A DNA stretch of 64,000 nucleotides from contig JBBCKD010000013.1 of assembly GCA_037191015.1 (NCBI GenBank), positions 248,001 to 312,000 of the forward strand. The letters are read 5' to 3'. Shown piece by piece: positions 36,787-45,032 of this stretch. Position 1 is the first letter of the stretch; each line of letters begins with the position of its first letter. A program made the position numbers and the translations under genes. The DNA is from Ravibacter sp037191015 (GTDB taxonomy: Bacteria > Bacteroidota > Bacteroidia > Cytophagales > Spirosomataceae). A model generated the notes under the pieces. The model did not search any database. It was given only the letters and a program-made list of their open reading frames with translations, and was not told the origin of the DNA.

Positions 36787-39700
36787 GTGCGAGTTGAAAT
36801 ACCGGTAGGAAACCCCTGCCTATTAATCGTATTGACTTTTTTGTCGATGCTTCAGGCCTGCCGCCAAGAAAGCAGGCAAACTTCCCGGGAAGGGTCTGTC
36901 CCGCTCTCTGAAGCGTTATCTACTTTTGAGCTGGAGCCCGGCTTCCAGATCGAGCTGTTAGCCGGTGAGCCCCTTGTAGCCAGTCCTGTGGACATGGAGA
37001 TTGATGAATACGGGCGGTTGTATGTGGTGGAAATGCCCGGTTACCCGCTGGACAAAAGTGGTACGGGCCGGATCAGGCTCTTAAGCGATACGGACGGTGA
37101 CGGGGTAATGGACAAGAGCGTTGTTTTTGCCGACAAGCTCACTTTACCCAATGGTATTCTGAGGTGGAAAAAAGGAGTGATCGTAACCGATGCCCCGGAC
37201 GTGATCTACCTCGAAGATACCGACGGCGACGGGAAAGCCGATATCCGCAGGCGGCTGCTTACCGGCTTCTCGCTGTCAAATCCCCATGTCAATGTGAATA
37301 ATCCCGTGTATGGGCTCGACAACTGGATCTACCTGTCCCACCTGGGAGCGATCGGTACGCGCAAATACGGCAGGGAATTCGGAGATACCGGCAGCGAAGT
37401 GCATTTTGTAGATAAGCCTGACCTGCTGCGCCTGGGCAAAAATGCGAACAGCAACAATGTACGGTTCAGGCCCGACTCCTACGAGCTGGAATCGGCTTCT
37501 TCCAGGAGCCAGTTCGGGCATACTTTCGACAGGTGGGGAAACCATTTCCTTACCCATAACCAGAATCATATCTACCACGAGGTGATCGCGGCCCGTTACC
37601 TGGCGCGAAACCCGACATTGCAGGTGCCGGGCGCTACCGAATCCATATCCGATCATGGAAACGCCACCGAAGTTTTCCAGATCACGACCAATCCCGACAG
37701 GCAACTGTTTACGCCTGTGGGTGTTACGACGGCGTCGAGCGGTATTACCGCCTACCTGGGAGGCTTGTTCCCGCCTCCCTACGACGGAAACGTGACTTTT
37801 GTGACCGAGTCGGTCAGCAACCTGGTCCATGTCGATATACTCAGGCCTAAGGGGGCTACTTTTACCGCGGGCAGGCAGCATCCCGACCGGGAATTCCTGG
37901 CCTCTACGGATTCGTGGTCGAGGCCCGTCAATATGTATGTGGGGCCGGATGGCGCGCTGTACGTGCTGGATTACTACCGGCGTATCATCGAGCACCCGGA
38001 GTGGATGTCGGATGAGGCAGTGGAAGCCGGCGGGCTGTACGACGGGCACGATATGGGAAGGATCTACCGCATCACCCCGACCGGCACCGGGAAGCCCGGC
38101 TGGACCAAAGGCCTGTCGCTTGGCGATGCCCCGCGAAAGGAGCTGGTAGCGCTCCTGGGGGATAAAAACCTCTGGTGGAGACAAAATGCGCAGCGCCTGC
38201 TGGTCGACAGGAAAGACAGCTCGGTGCTGCCGGCACTGAAGGAAATGGCGCTTGACAGCGACCCGGCCCGGAGCCTGGGCCGGCTTCATGCCCTGTGGAC
38301 TTTACAGGGGCTGGAAGCGCTCGAGCCTTCAATGATAGAAAACGCGCTGACGGCTTCGGAGCCGGGCATCAGGGAAAATGCGATCCGGCTGGCCGAGCTT
38401 CACCTGCAGCAGGCGCCCGGCTTGTCGGGGGCGCTCCTGCGGCTGGAAAAAGACCCGGATGCCAAGGTTCGTTTTCAGTTGCTCTGTACGCTCGGTTTTG
38501 TACAGACATCCGAAGCCGCGAGCGTAAGGCGTAACCTGCTTTTCCGCGATTTTGAGGACGAATGGGTTCAGATCGCAGCACTGTCGGCGGATTCTTCCCA
38601 GACGGTCCCGCTGCTGAAGGAGGTACTGGCCAGGTATGACCAGGGTAAACCGGCCTACGGCTCGCTGGTAAGAAGGCTTGCTGCAATGGTGGGCGCAGGG
38701 AAAGATGCGCCCGAGCTGCATGAGCTTGTGAGCAGGGCTGTCGCACCCGGGGGCGGAGAGCGTGAAGCCGCAGTGCTCAATGGCTTGTCGGAAGGCTTCA
38801 GAAGGAGGAAAGATTCGCTGAACATCCTGCTCAACGAGCAGCCGGCGCTGCTCGAAGCGGTAACGGCACATCGTTCTAACAGCGTAAGGAAGGCTGCGCT
38901 TGGGTTGTTAAAGTCGGGAAGAGCGATAAGACCGGCACTGCTGACCGGGAGCATAGAGAATGCCAGGCAGATGATACGCAACAGCAGCCTGCCGGTAGAG
39001 CAGCGGAGCATAGCGGTGGGGATACTCGGGCTGGATAAGGATCTTGCCGGCCAGTCCGGATTTCTGAAAGAGCTGCTCGGGCCTAAGGAAGAGCCGGAAG
39101 TTCAGGTAGAAGCGATCCGTATCCTGGATAAAATCCCGGGCGCGGAGACAGGAGCTTATATCCTGTCCAAATGGGAGGTGCTTACTCCTACGGTCAGGGA
39201 TGCCGCGCTGGATTTGTTTATAGCCGATAAAGAAAGGGTGCCCTTGCTGCTGGATGCCATTGAAAGTGAAAAAGTGCAGGCTTCGGGACTGGGCTACCTG
39301 CGCGGCGTGCGGCTGATGAGCAATCCGGACGACGCTCTGAGGAACCGCGCCCGGAAGCTGCTTGCCGGGGGAGAAAACAAGGAAAAGGCGATCGCAGCCT
39401 ACAAGCAGTCGCTGGAGCTGAAAGGGGATGTTGACAAAGGCAGGGGAGTTTTTGTGCAGCATTGCTCCATTTGTCACCAGGTACGCGGCGAAATGGGGGT
39501 GGTGTTCGGGCCCGACCTGGGTACGGTGCATAACTGGCTGCCGAAAGACCTGCTGGCCAATATCCTGGATCCTGCGCTATCGATGGCCCCGGGCTTCGAC
39601 TACTGGCTGGTGGAGCTCAACGACGGTGAAAGCATACAAGGTACGATCGCGACCGAAACAGCGTCTGCGATCAGTCTCCGGCTGGCTCCTGGTGTAGACC

Positions 39701-39834
39701 GCACGGTCAATCGACAGGAGATAAAATCCATCCAGACGTTGCCGATGTCGCCCATGCCGGGCTTCGCAGACCAGATAGGGCAGCAGGAAATGGCTGACCT
39801 GATCGCTTTCCTGAGAAACAGCAGGATGGAGTGA
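36787..39834 (+). CDS. PVC-type lipoprotein: propeller-like dehydrogenase, HEAT repeats, haem-binding C-terminus, right arm
   Basis: 1015 residues from a GTG start; the lipobox is SMLQAC at about residue 25. The dehydrogenase-like domain opens FELEPGFQIELLAGEPLVASPVDMEIDEYGRLYVVE and has two DxDGDG loops (SDTDGDGV, EDTDGDGK). A long HEAT-like helical middle follows, then GVFVQHCSICHQVRGE with one CxxCH haem site (about residue 893) and FGPDLGTVHNWLPKDLLANILDP. The C-terminal half (MPGFADQIGQQEMADLIAFL) is typical of planctomycete-type haem-binding domains. It is the counterpart of the protein at 9688-12756. Periplasmic oxidation with electron transfer to a cytochrome chain is the likely role. 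Confidence 0.8.
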   Translation: MRVEIPVGNPCLLIVLTFLSMLQACRQESRQTSREGSVPLSEALSTFELEPGFQIELLAGEPLVASPVDMEIDEYGRLYVVEMPGYPLDKSGTGRIRLLSDTDGDGVMDKSVVFADKLTLPNGILRWKKGVIVTDAPDVIYLEDTDGDGKADIRRRLLTGFSLSNPHVNVNNPVYGLDNWIYLSHLGAIGTRKYGREFGDTGSEVHFVDKPDLLRLGKNANSNNVRFRPDSYELESASSRSQFGHTFDRWGNHFLTHNQNHIYHEVIAARYLARNPTLQVPGATESISDHGNATEVFQITTNPDRQLFTPVGVTTASSGITAYLGGLFPPPYDGNVTFVTESVSNLVHVDILRPKGATFTAGRQHPDREFLASTDSWSRPVNMYVGPDGALYVLDYYRRIIEHPEWMSDEAVEAGGLYDGHDMGRIYRITPTGTGKPGWTKGLSLGDAPRKELVALLGDKNLWWRQNAQRLLVDRKDSSVLPALKEMALDSDPARSLGRLHALWTLQGLEALEPSMIENALTASEPGIRENAIRLAELHLQQAPGLSGALLRLEKDPDAKVRFQLLCTLGFVQTSEAASVRRNLLFRDFEDEWVQIAALSADSSQTVPLLKEVLARYDQGKPAYGSLVRRLAAMVGAGKDAPELHELVSRAVAPGGGEREAAVLNGLSEGFRRRKDSLNILLNEQPALLEAVTAHRSNSVRKAALGLLKSGRAIRPALLTGSIENARQMIRNSSLPVEQRSIAVGILGLDKDLAGQSGFLKELLGPKEEPEVQVEAIRILDKIPGAETGAYILSKWEVLTPTVRDAALDLFIADKERVPLLLDAIESEKVQASGLGYLRGVRLMSNPDDALRNRARKLLAGGENKEKAIAAYKQSLELKGDVDKGRGVFVQHCSICHQVRGEMGVVFGPDLGTVHNWLPKDLLANILDPALSMAPGFDYWLVELNDGESIQGTIATETASAISLRLAPGVDRTVNRQEIKSIQTLPMSPMPGFADQIGQQEMADLIAFLRNSRME

Positions 39835-39837
39835 GTG

Positions 39838-39872
39838 GAGAGTTGAAAGTTGAAAATTGAGAGTTGAAAGTG
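39838..39872. repeat. TTGAAAGT-family dispersed repeat
   Basis: GGAGAGTTGAAAGTTGAAAA followed by TTGAGAGTTGAAAGT, directly after the stop of the PVC-type gene. Same family as copies at 14373, 30331, 50478 and 52557. Confidence 0.75.
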
Positions 39873-39913
39873 TGTGTGCGGAAGCGAATGGACTGGAGTG
39901 AAAGTGACTATTA

Positions 39914-39960
39914 GAGCCATCGGCTCGACCCATCTTGTAGCGGCGGATTTTAATCCGTCG
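39914..39960. repeat. REP-like two-hairpin element (CGACCCAT family, copy 2)
   Basis: GAGCC...GGCTC (39914-39926), linker CGACCCATCTTGTAG, then CGGCGGATT-TT-AATCCGTCG (39941-39960) with one G-T pair. It sits between the PVC-type gene and the TIM-barrel gene. Confidence 0.75.
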
Positions 39961-40027
39961 AAATAATGATATCGAAACAAATGAAGTGCCGGAGGCACGA
40001 CACATTACCAGATTTTATTTTATATAC

Positions 40028-40942
40028 ATGAACAGAAAAGCATTCCTCAAAACCAGCCTCCTTGCGGGCAGTGCATTGCTCAGCGGCGGACCTGCAGCTT
40101 TTTCGGCTAAGCCTGCAGCAAAGGCAGCGCCGTTTAAAATGAAATTTTCACCCGAGTTCGGGATTTTTGCAGACGTGGCCGGGAAAGACGTGGTCGACCA
40201 GATCAAATGGGGCTATGACAACGGCTTCAGGGCCTGGGAGAATACCTACCTGATCAGGAGGCCCGTGGAGGAGCAGGAGAGGATCAGCCAGGCGATCCAG
40301 AAGCTGGGCATGGAGTTCGGGCAGTTTGTAGGGGTGTTTTCTTTCGATAAGGCCACTTTTGCAGGCCGGGACCAGGATGCCCGGGCAAAGGTGCTGGCCG
40401 ATATGCGGGCGTCAGTGGAGGTGGCCAAACGGATGAATACCAAAATAATTCACAATGTGCTGGGCAAAGCAGATCCCAACCTTCCCTGGGATTTCCAGAT
40501 GGCCAATGCCATAGAGCTCCTGAAAAGGGCGGCCGATATTTATGAGCCGCACGGGATGGTGATGGTAATGGAATCGATGAACCATAAGATCAACCACGCC
40601 GGGATGTTCCTTCATACGATTCCCCAGGCCTATGCGCTGGCTAAGGGAGCAGGCAGCCCCAGCGTAAAAGTGCTGTTTGACTTCTACCATGTGCAGATAC
40701 AGGAAGGCAATATTATTCCCACGGTGGATTATGCGTGGGATGAAATCGCCTATTTCCAGATCGGGGATACGCCCGGCCGGAATGAGCCTACTTCCGGTGA
40801 AGTAAACTTTAAAAACGTGCTTCAGCACATATATGACAAAGGCTACCGCGGCTTTGTCGGCATGGAGCACGGCACCAGCAGGCCAGGTAAGGAGGGAGAG
40901 CTCCTGACGCTGGAAGCATACCGAAGCATCGACCCGCGATAG
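40028..40942 (+). CDS. Exported hydroxypyruvate-isomerase-like TIM-barrel protein
   Basis: ATG at 40028 (MNRKAFLKTSLLAGSALLSGGPAAFS) gives an export signal; the frame extends further upstream without one. The 304-residue protein belongs to the xylose-isomerase-like (AP endonuclease 2) barrel family: metal-site residues are suggested in VMVMESMN (Glu), VLFDFYHVQ (Asp, His) and FVGMEHG (Glu). It closely resembles hydroxypyruvate isomerases, but the signal peptide places it outside the cytoplasm, where sugar epimerase/isomerase work on the products of the neighbouring oxidoreductase is possible. It closes the right arm and ends in a terminator hairpin. Confidence 0.72.
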   Translation: MNRKAFLKTSLLAGSALLSGGPAAFSAKPAAKAAPFKMKFSPEFGIFADVAGKDVVDQIKWGYDNGFRAWENTYLIRRPVEEQERISQAIQKLGMEFGQFVGVFSFDKATFAGRDQDARAKVLADMRASVEVAKRMNTKIIHNVLGKADPNLPWDFQMANAIELLKRAADIYEPHGMVMVMESMNHKINHAGMFLHTIPQAYALAKGAGSPSVKVLFDFYHVQIQEGNIIPTVDYAWDEIAYFQIGDTPGRNEPTSGEVNFKNVLQHIYDKGYRGFVGMEHGTSRPGKEGELLTLEAYRSIDPR

Positions 40943-40957
40943 GAGGGGTCGATGCTT
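40924..40957. terminator. Bidirectional terminator between convergent genes
   Basis: AAGCATCGACCC (40924-40935), ten-base loop, GGGTCGATGCTT (40946-40957): a perfect 12-bp stem followed by TCC on the + strand and preceded by GG on the other. It includes the stop codon of the TIM-barrel gene and faces the regulator gene ending at 40981. Confidence 0.65.
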
Positions 40958-40980
40958 TCCGGAGCCGCCTGCCGAAGCTG

Positions 40981-41664
40981 TTATGCGCTGGCAGGAACGG
41001 GCGACGAATTTTTCTGAAGCCTGTCCTTAAGCTCCAGCACATTGGCGACCTTCAGTTTCTTGAAAACTTTCGCCTTTATCGTGCTGATCGTCGAAATCTG
41101 GCGGCTCATCGTTTCCGCAATCCTGGTGACGCTCATTCCCTGTGTAAGGTATGCGGCCACCACCTCTTCCGTTTTCGAGAGCCTGGCTTTTGTGTGGTTG
41201 ATCACTTCCGACTCGTGATTGAGGTATTCCCAGACGATCTCGTTGCTGATGTACTTTTTCCCCTGCAGGATCGTGTTCAGGCACAGCCGGAGCTCGGAAA
41301 CATCGAAGTCGGCCACCAGGTATCCGAATACCCCGAGGTTTAAAAGGCGGGGGATCATTTTCAGGTCATCCCGGTAGTCGTAAATGATGATTTTAGCAGA
41401 CGGATATTCCATGTTCAGTCCTGCTATCTGCTGGATACTGCTCTTGTCTTTCTCGTTTTCCAGGCCTATCAGGATAATACCCGGACCCTGGTCTCCGGCC
41501 ACGGAGGTCAGTTCTTCGACGCTACCTGCTTCAATCAGCGTAGCGCTTTCCCAGCTTTCCGTAAAAACACCTGCCAATCCCCTTCGGAATATAGGCCGGG
41601 TTTCTACAATCGCAATCTTTAATGCTATGGGGGGAATAGCATTTTCGTTTTTGTTTTTGTTCAT
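40981..41664 (-). CDS. LuxR/NarL-type response regulator with degenerate receiver
   Basis: 227 residues. The N-terminal domain has the receiver pattern (ALKIAIVETRPIFRRGLAGVF ... NLGVFGYLVADFDVSELRLCLNTILQGKKYIS), but the acidic pair is ET, the phospho-acceptor strand reads IILIGLEN with no Asp, and the conserved Lys after GYL is absent. The C-terminal LuxR helix-turn-helix is intact (LSKTEEVVAAYLTQGMSVTRIAETMSRQISTISTIKAKVFKKL). It therefore probably regulates DNA without Asp phosphorylation. No histidine kinase is adjacent. Targets are unknown. Confidence 0.85.
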   Translation of the reverse strand: MNKNKNENAIPPIALKIAIVETRPIFRRGLAGVFTESWESATLIEAGSVEELTSVAGDQGPGIILIGLENEKDKSSIQQIAGLNMEYPSAKIIIYDYRDDLKMIPRLLNLGVFGYLVADFDVSELRLCLNTILQGKKYISNEIVWEYLNHESEVINHTKARLSKTEEVVAAYLTQGMSVTRIAETMSRQISTISTIKAKVFKKLKVANVLELKDRLQKNSSPVPASA

Positions 41665-41899
41665 GAGTTACCTAATGTGCATAATATTCTCTCGAGCGGG
41701 TTGCCTTAGCGGGCACGTGCTTTTGCAATTTCTTGCAATATTAGGATAAATATAATAAAAAAAGTGTAAATGGTTGGTACTTATCCAGATATGACAAATG
41801 TCAGCCCGGGCGGTCCGGTTCCCGCAGAATTGAAAAACATACCTTTCCCGGGCTATATACGTACCCCGGGGAAACCGGCAGGGGATCAGGAAAAAGGGC

Positions 41900-43096
41900 T
41901 CAGTCTTCTGCCAATGTCCTGGATATATTGATCCTGTAAATACCGAGCGACGGAATGGCGGCAGCCAGCACGCCGATAACCAATGCTGCGGCCAGCAGGT
42001 AAAACTCTTCGGGGAGGATCGAAAAATCCCGGAAAGAATAATTGAAATCACGTTCGGCAGTCTGGCTGAAAAGCCAGAGCCCCAGCCGGCTCAGGGAAAT
42101 GCCCGCGATAAAGCCCATTACTGCCAGGAGCAGCCCCTCGAAAAGCAATAGGAAGAAGAGCTTCGTACGGGTTGCGCCCATGGATAGCAGCAGCGCCATT
42201 TCGTACTTTCTTTCCTTAAGAGAGTTGTATAGGGATACAAAAACGCTTACTCCCGCGATCAGCATGATCAGGATAGCCAGCGCCCTGAGCGTATCGATGC
42301 CTACCCCCAGGAGCTCGATCAGCCGGTTGATCTCGATGCTGGGCAGCGCCGATTGCAATTTTGTGTTTTCATTGATCATGCGGGGCAGCGTCATCATGGC
42401 CATGGGGTTCCTGAAAGTGATCAGGGCGCTCGTTACCTCTTTTTCCTGCGCTTCCCCGCCCTCTTCCGCCTCGTGGTCATGATCCGCATGGATATCCCAG
42501 ACACTGCTGATATCGGTGAGAATGAGTTGGTCTAGCACCGAACCGGAAGGTTTAAATACGCCTTTTACCGTGTAAAGGTGATTGCCGTGAGTTTCGCCTT
42601 CCTGATCAAAGCCGTGTGAACCGGCGAAAGTATCGCCCGGTTTCAGGCCGCTTCCTTCGGCAACCTTATAGCCGATCGTCACTTCCATGGATTTACCGAA
42701 CAGGCTCCCGCTTTCCAACTCCCCGCCGAAGTGCTCCGCGTATTTTTCGGTAGTGCCCACTATCCTGAAACCGTGGTAGTTATCACCCATGGAAAGCGGG
42801 ATGGCGGCTTTTACCATCGGGTTGCGGGCCAGTTTCTCGACTTCCGACAGCGGGATATTGCCTGTAGGCGCATCGATCTGGTAGACGGACGACAAAATGA
42901 GCTGCAGCGGGCTCCCTTTCGCGCCTACTACCATATCTATCCCCCTCAGGTTTTTCCGGAACTGGTCTTCCAGTTGCTTGTTCAGCAACAGCAGCAGCGA
43001 TATGATGCCTATTCCCAGGGTAAGCAGCAGCGTGCTCAGGAAACTATTGAGTTTTTTATCTTTGAGATTGGCCCAGCTTAATTGTAATAGATTCAT
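41900..43096 (-). CDS. FtsX/MacB-type ABC transporter permease
   Basis: Start 43096 (MNLLQLSWANLKDKKLNSFLSTLLLTLGIGIISLLLLLN) is the family N-terminus. The 398-residue protein has one N-terminal helix, a large periplasmic domain, and three C-terminal helices (LRALAILIMLIAGVSVFVSLYNSLKERKYEMALLLSMG ... LYLLAAALVIGVLAAAIPSL). Such permeases pair with LolD/MacB-type ATPases for lipoprotein release or export and work as mechanotransmitters rather than channels. The periplasmic domain carries a His/acidic stretch (DIHADHDHEAEEGGEAQE), suggesting metal binding. It is encoded 37 bases downstream of its ATPase. Confidence 0.88.
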   Translation of the reverse strand: MNLLQLSWANLKDKKLNSFLSTLLLTLGIGIISLLLLLNKQLEDQFRKNLRGIDMVVGAKGSPLQLILSSVYQIDAPTGNIPLSEVEKLARNPMVKAAIPLSMGDNYHGFRIVGTTEKYAEHFGGELESGSLFGKSMEVTIGYKVAEGSGLKPGDTFAGSHGFDQEGETHGNHLYTVKGVFKPSGSVLDQLILTDISSVWDIHADHDHEAEEGGEAQEKEVTSALITFRNPMAMMTLPRMINENTKLQSALPSIEINRLIELLGVGIDTLRALAILIMLIAGVSVFVSLYNSLKERKYEMALLLSMGATRTKLFFLLLFEGLLLAVMGFIAGISLSRLGLWLFSQTAERDFNYSFRDFSILPEEFYLLAAALVIGVLAAAIPSLGIYRINISRTLAED

Positions 43097-43133
43097 TTGT
43101 ATAAAAAGGTTATCAACCGACCTCAGATAGCTC

Positions 43134-43760
43134 TCACAGCGAAATACGGTCTTCAAAAGTGTCTTTGAGCCGCTGGTCGTGCGTCACCACGATCAGGCTG
43201 GCATTGATCTGCGCCGACTGCTCTTTAAGCAGGCGGATCACGCGGTCGCAGTTGATATCGTCCAGGCTGGAAGTCGGCTCGTCGGCCAGGATGACAGACG
43301 GGGCGTTCATCAGCGCCCGTGCGATGCCGACGCGCTGCTGCTCTCCCTGGCTGAGCTGGAAGGTTTTTTTCTGCAGGTGATCGGCAAAGCCCAGCTGTTC
43401 CGCCAGGTAGACGGCTTTCCGCCCGTCCGGTTTCTTTCCCGCCAGGTAATTGGATATTAACAGGTTATCCAGCACAGACAGGGCATTCACAAAGTGAGCC
43501 CGCTGGTAAACAATGCCGATCTGCCCGGAGCGGAGACGGGCCAGCCCGGAAGGAGAAAGGGAAGTAGCCTCCTCGTTCCCGATGCGGATCACTCCCTCTT
43601 CCGGTCTCAGAAGCAGGGCCAGGAGGTGAAGAAGGGTGGTTTTCCCTTTTCCCGACTGGCCGAGGATCAGAAGCGCCCGGCCGTCCCGGCAGATAATATC
43701 AGGAAAATGGAATTTCTTTGCAGCATGATAGGAGTATTTCAGCCCTTGGGTTTCAAGCAT
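43134..43760 (-). CDS. LolD-like ABC transporter ATP-binding protein
   Basis: 208 residues from ATG at 43760 (a GTG one codon upstream is possible). All nucleotide-binding motifs are present: Walker A LGQSGKGKTT, Q-loop VYQRAHF, signature LSQGEQQRVGIARAL, Walker B VILADEPTSSLD and H-loop VVTHDQ. It powers the permease encoded just downstream. A substrate-binding or membrane-fusion partner is not visible, so the transported molecule is not defined. Confidence 0.92.
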   Translation of the reverse strand: MLETQGLKYSYHAAKKFHFPDIICRDGRALLILGQSGKGKTTLLHLLALLLRPEEGVIRIGNEEATSLSPSGLARLRSGQIGIVYQRAHFVNALSVLDNLLISNYLAGKKPDGRKAVYLAEQLGFADHLQKKTFQLSQGEQQRVGIARALMNAPSVILADEPTSSLDDINCDRVIRLLKEQSAQINASLIVVTHDQRLKDTFEDRISL

Positions 43761-43782
43761 CACGAATTGAAGTTAATTCATT

Positions 43783-43790
43783 CAAAAATA
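43783..43790 (-). promoter_or_regulatory. Minus-7 element of the ABC transporter operon
   Basis: TATTTTTG on the minus strand fits TAnnTTTG and lies 23 bases before the ATPase start. No convincing minus-33 element. Confidence 0.35.
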
Positions 43791-43893
43791 ATGAAAATAG
43801 GTAAGGGCCGGGTTATTTGGCATGACTTTTTAACTAAAAACCCGAGTAAATCCGGTAGTCTTTACTCATAGCGCGGGTAATGCGCTCCGGCTT

Positions 43894-43901
43894 TATATTT
43901 G
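43894..43901 (+). promoter_or_regulatory. Minus-7 element upstream of DUF6089 gene
   Basis: TATATTTG followed by C, 73 bases before ATG 43974, in the gap between divergent genes. The minus-33 region is not clear. Confidence 0.4.
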
Positions 43902-43973
43902 CGATACAATAGAGCTCAGGACTACGTCGTTCTAGTCAAAGATTTGCGTTCACATGTATATTATAAACAGTTT

Positions 43974-45011
43974 ATGAAGATCGGTTTTTTGAGGGTTGCC
44001 AGGAAATTCGGAGTAGCGGAGCTGAGGCTTCTTCTGGCGGGGGTTTTGATGACGGCAATGGCTCATGAGATGTCCGGACAGGGATACCGGAACCAGTTTG
44101 TGCCTTATTCTACAGTAGGGTTCGGTATCGGGACATCCAACTACTATGGTGATATGGCCTCTTACAGGCGCATTTTCCCTTCTACTTTCAAAATGATGCG
44201 CTGGAGCGTGACAGGAGAGTATACCCGCCATTTTTCGCATCGTTTTGCAGCGAGGGCGTCGCTTACCTGGGCCCGTATCGCCGGTGACGATTACCTGATG
44301 AACCGGTCGGGAAGGCAGGTGCACCAGGGCTTTTTTATCCGTAACCTCCATTTCCGTAATGATATTAAAGAGCTGTCGGCGGTCGGGATCTACAAGCTGG
44401 TACCCGACGGCAGGAGCTATGATCGCAGGCCGCAATTCGGGGCTTACCTCTTTGCAGGTGTGGCGTTGTTTGCGCACAACCCCAAAGCGCGCCTGCCGGT
44501 ACCCGCCGGAAGCCAGGAAAAGCAGCGGTGGGTAGCCCTTCAGCCCCTCGGTACAGAAGGCCAGGGACGTGAAGGACAGGAAAAACTTTATTCCCTGGTT
44601 GGTTTTGCGATACCCGTAGGAGTTGGACTGCGTTATAAAATCAACCCCAAGTTTGATATCGGCGCCGAGCTGGGCTTCCGGTTCACTACCACCGATTACC
44701 TCGACGACATATCAAAGCCATACCCCGATCCTGCCGTATGGGCTTCGGGCGCCGACCCGGTCCAGGCTCAGCAGATGTCTTTCAGGAGCTTCGAGGTCCA
44801 GCCGGCCAGGTTTCCCAAAAAAGAGAGGACCGACATCCTCAGGCAATATCTTGGGTTGGAACCATCTGAGGATCCTTACAGCTACCTGGCCAATAATCCC
44901 CAGATGCTGACCCGCGGCAATAATTCCAGGCAAATGGATACCTATATGACCGGTACCATCAAGCTTGTTTACGTGCTGGGGCCGTCGGTCAAGTGCCCTC
45001 CTTTGAAATAG
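43974..45011 (+). CDS. DUF6089-type outer-membrane beta-barrel protein (first)
   Basis: ATG at 43974 (MKIGFLRVARKF...LLLAGVLMTAMAHEMSGQ) supplies the signal peptide; the upstream extension has none. The 345-residue protein starts with the family pattern VGFGIGTSNYYGDMASYRR, followed by alternating amphipathic strands (GEYTRHFSHRFAARASLTWARIAGDDY, VPVGVGLRYKINPKFDIGAELGFRFTTTDYLDD) typical of an eight-stranded barrel. Function is not known; such proteins are annotated only as DUF6089 or outer-membrane-like. A smaller relative follows after 21 bases. Confidence 0.75.
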   Translation: MKIGFLRVARKFGVAELRLLLAGVLMTAMAHEMSGQGYRNQFVPYSTVGFGIGTSNYYGDMASYRRIFPSTFKMMRWSVTGEYTRHFSHRFAARASLTWARIAGDDYLMNRSGRQVHQGFFIRNLHFRNDIKELSAVGIYKLVPDGRSYDRRPQFGAYLFAGVALFAHNPKARLPVPAGSQEKQRWVALQPLGTEGQGREGQEKLYSLVGFAIPVGVGLRYKINPKFDIGAELGFRFTTTDYLDDISKPYPDPAVWASGADPVQAQQMSFRSFEVQPARFPKKERTDILRQYLGLEPSEDPYSYLANNPQMLTRGNNSRQMDTYMTGTIKLVYVLGPSVKCPPLK

Positions 45012-45032
45012 GCTGATCATTACCTCCTGCTG

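Noticed and set aside
37276..38289. 337-codon open frame on the minus strand
   Set aside because: Antisense to the right-arm PVC-type gene, whose motifs are unmistakable.
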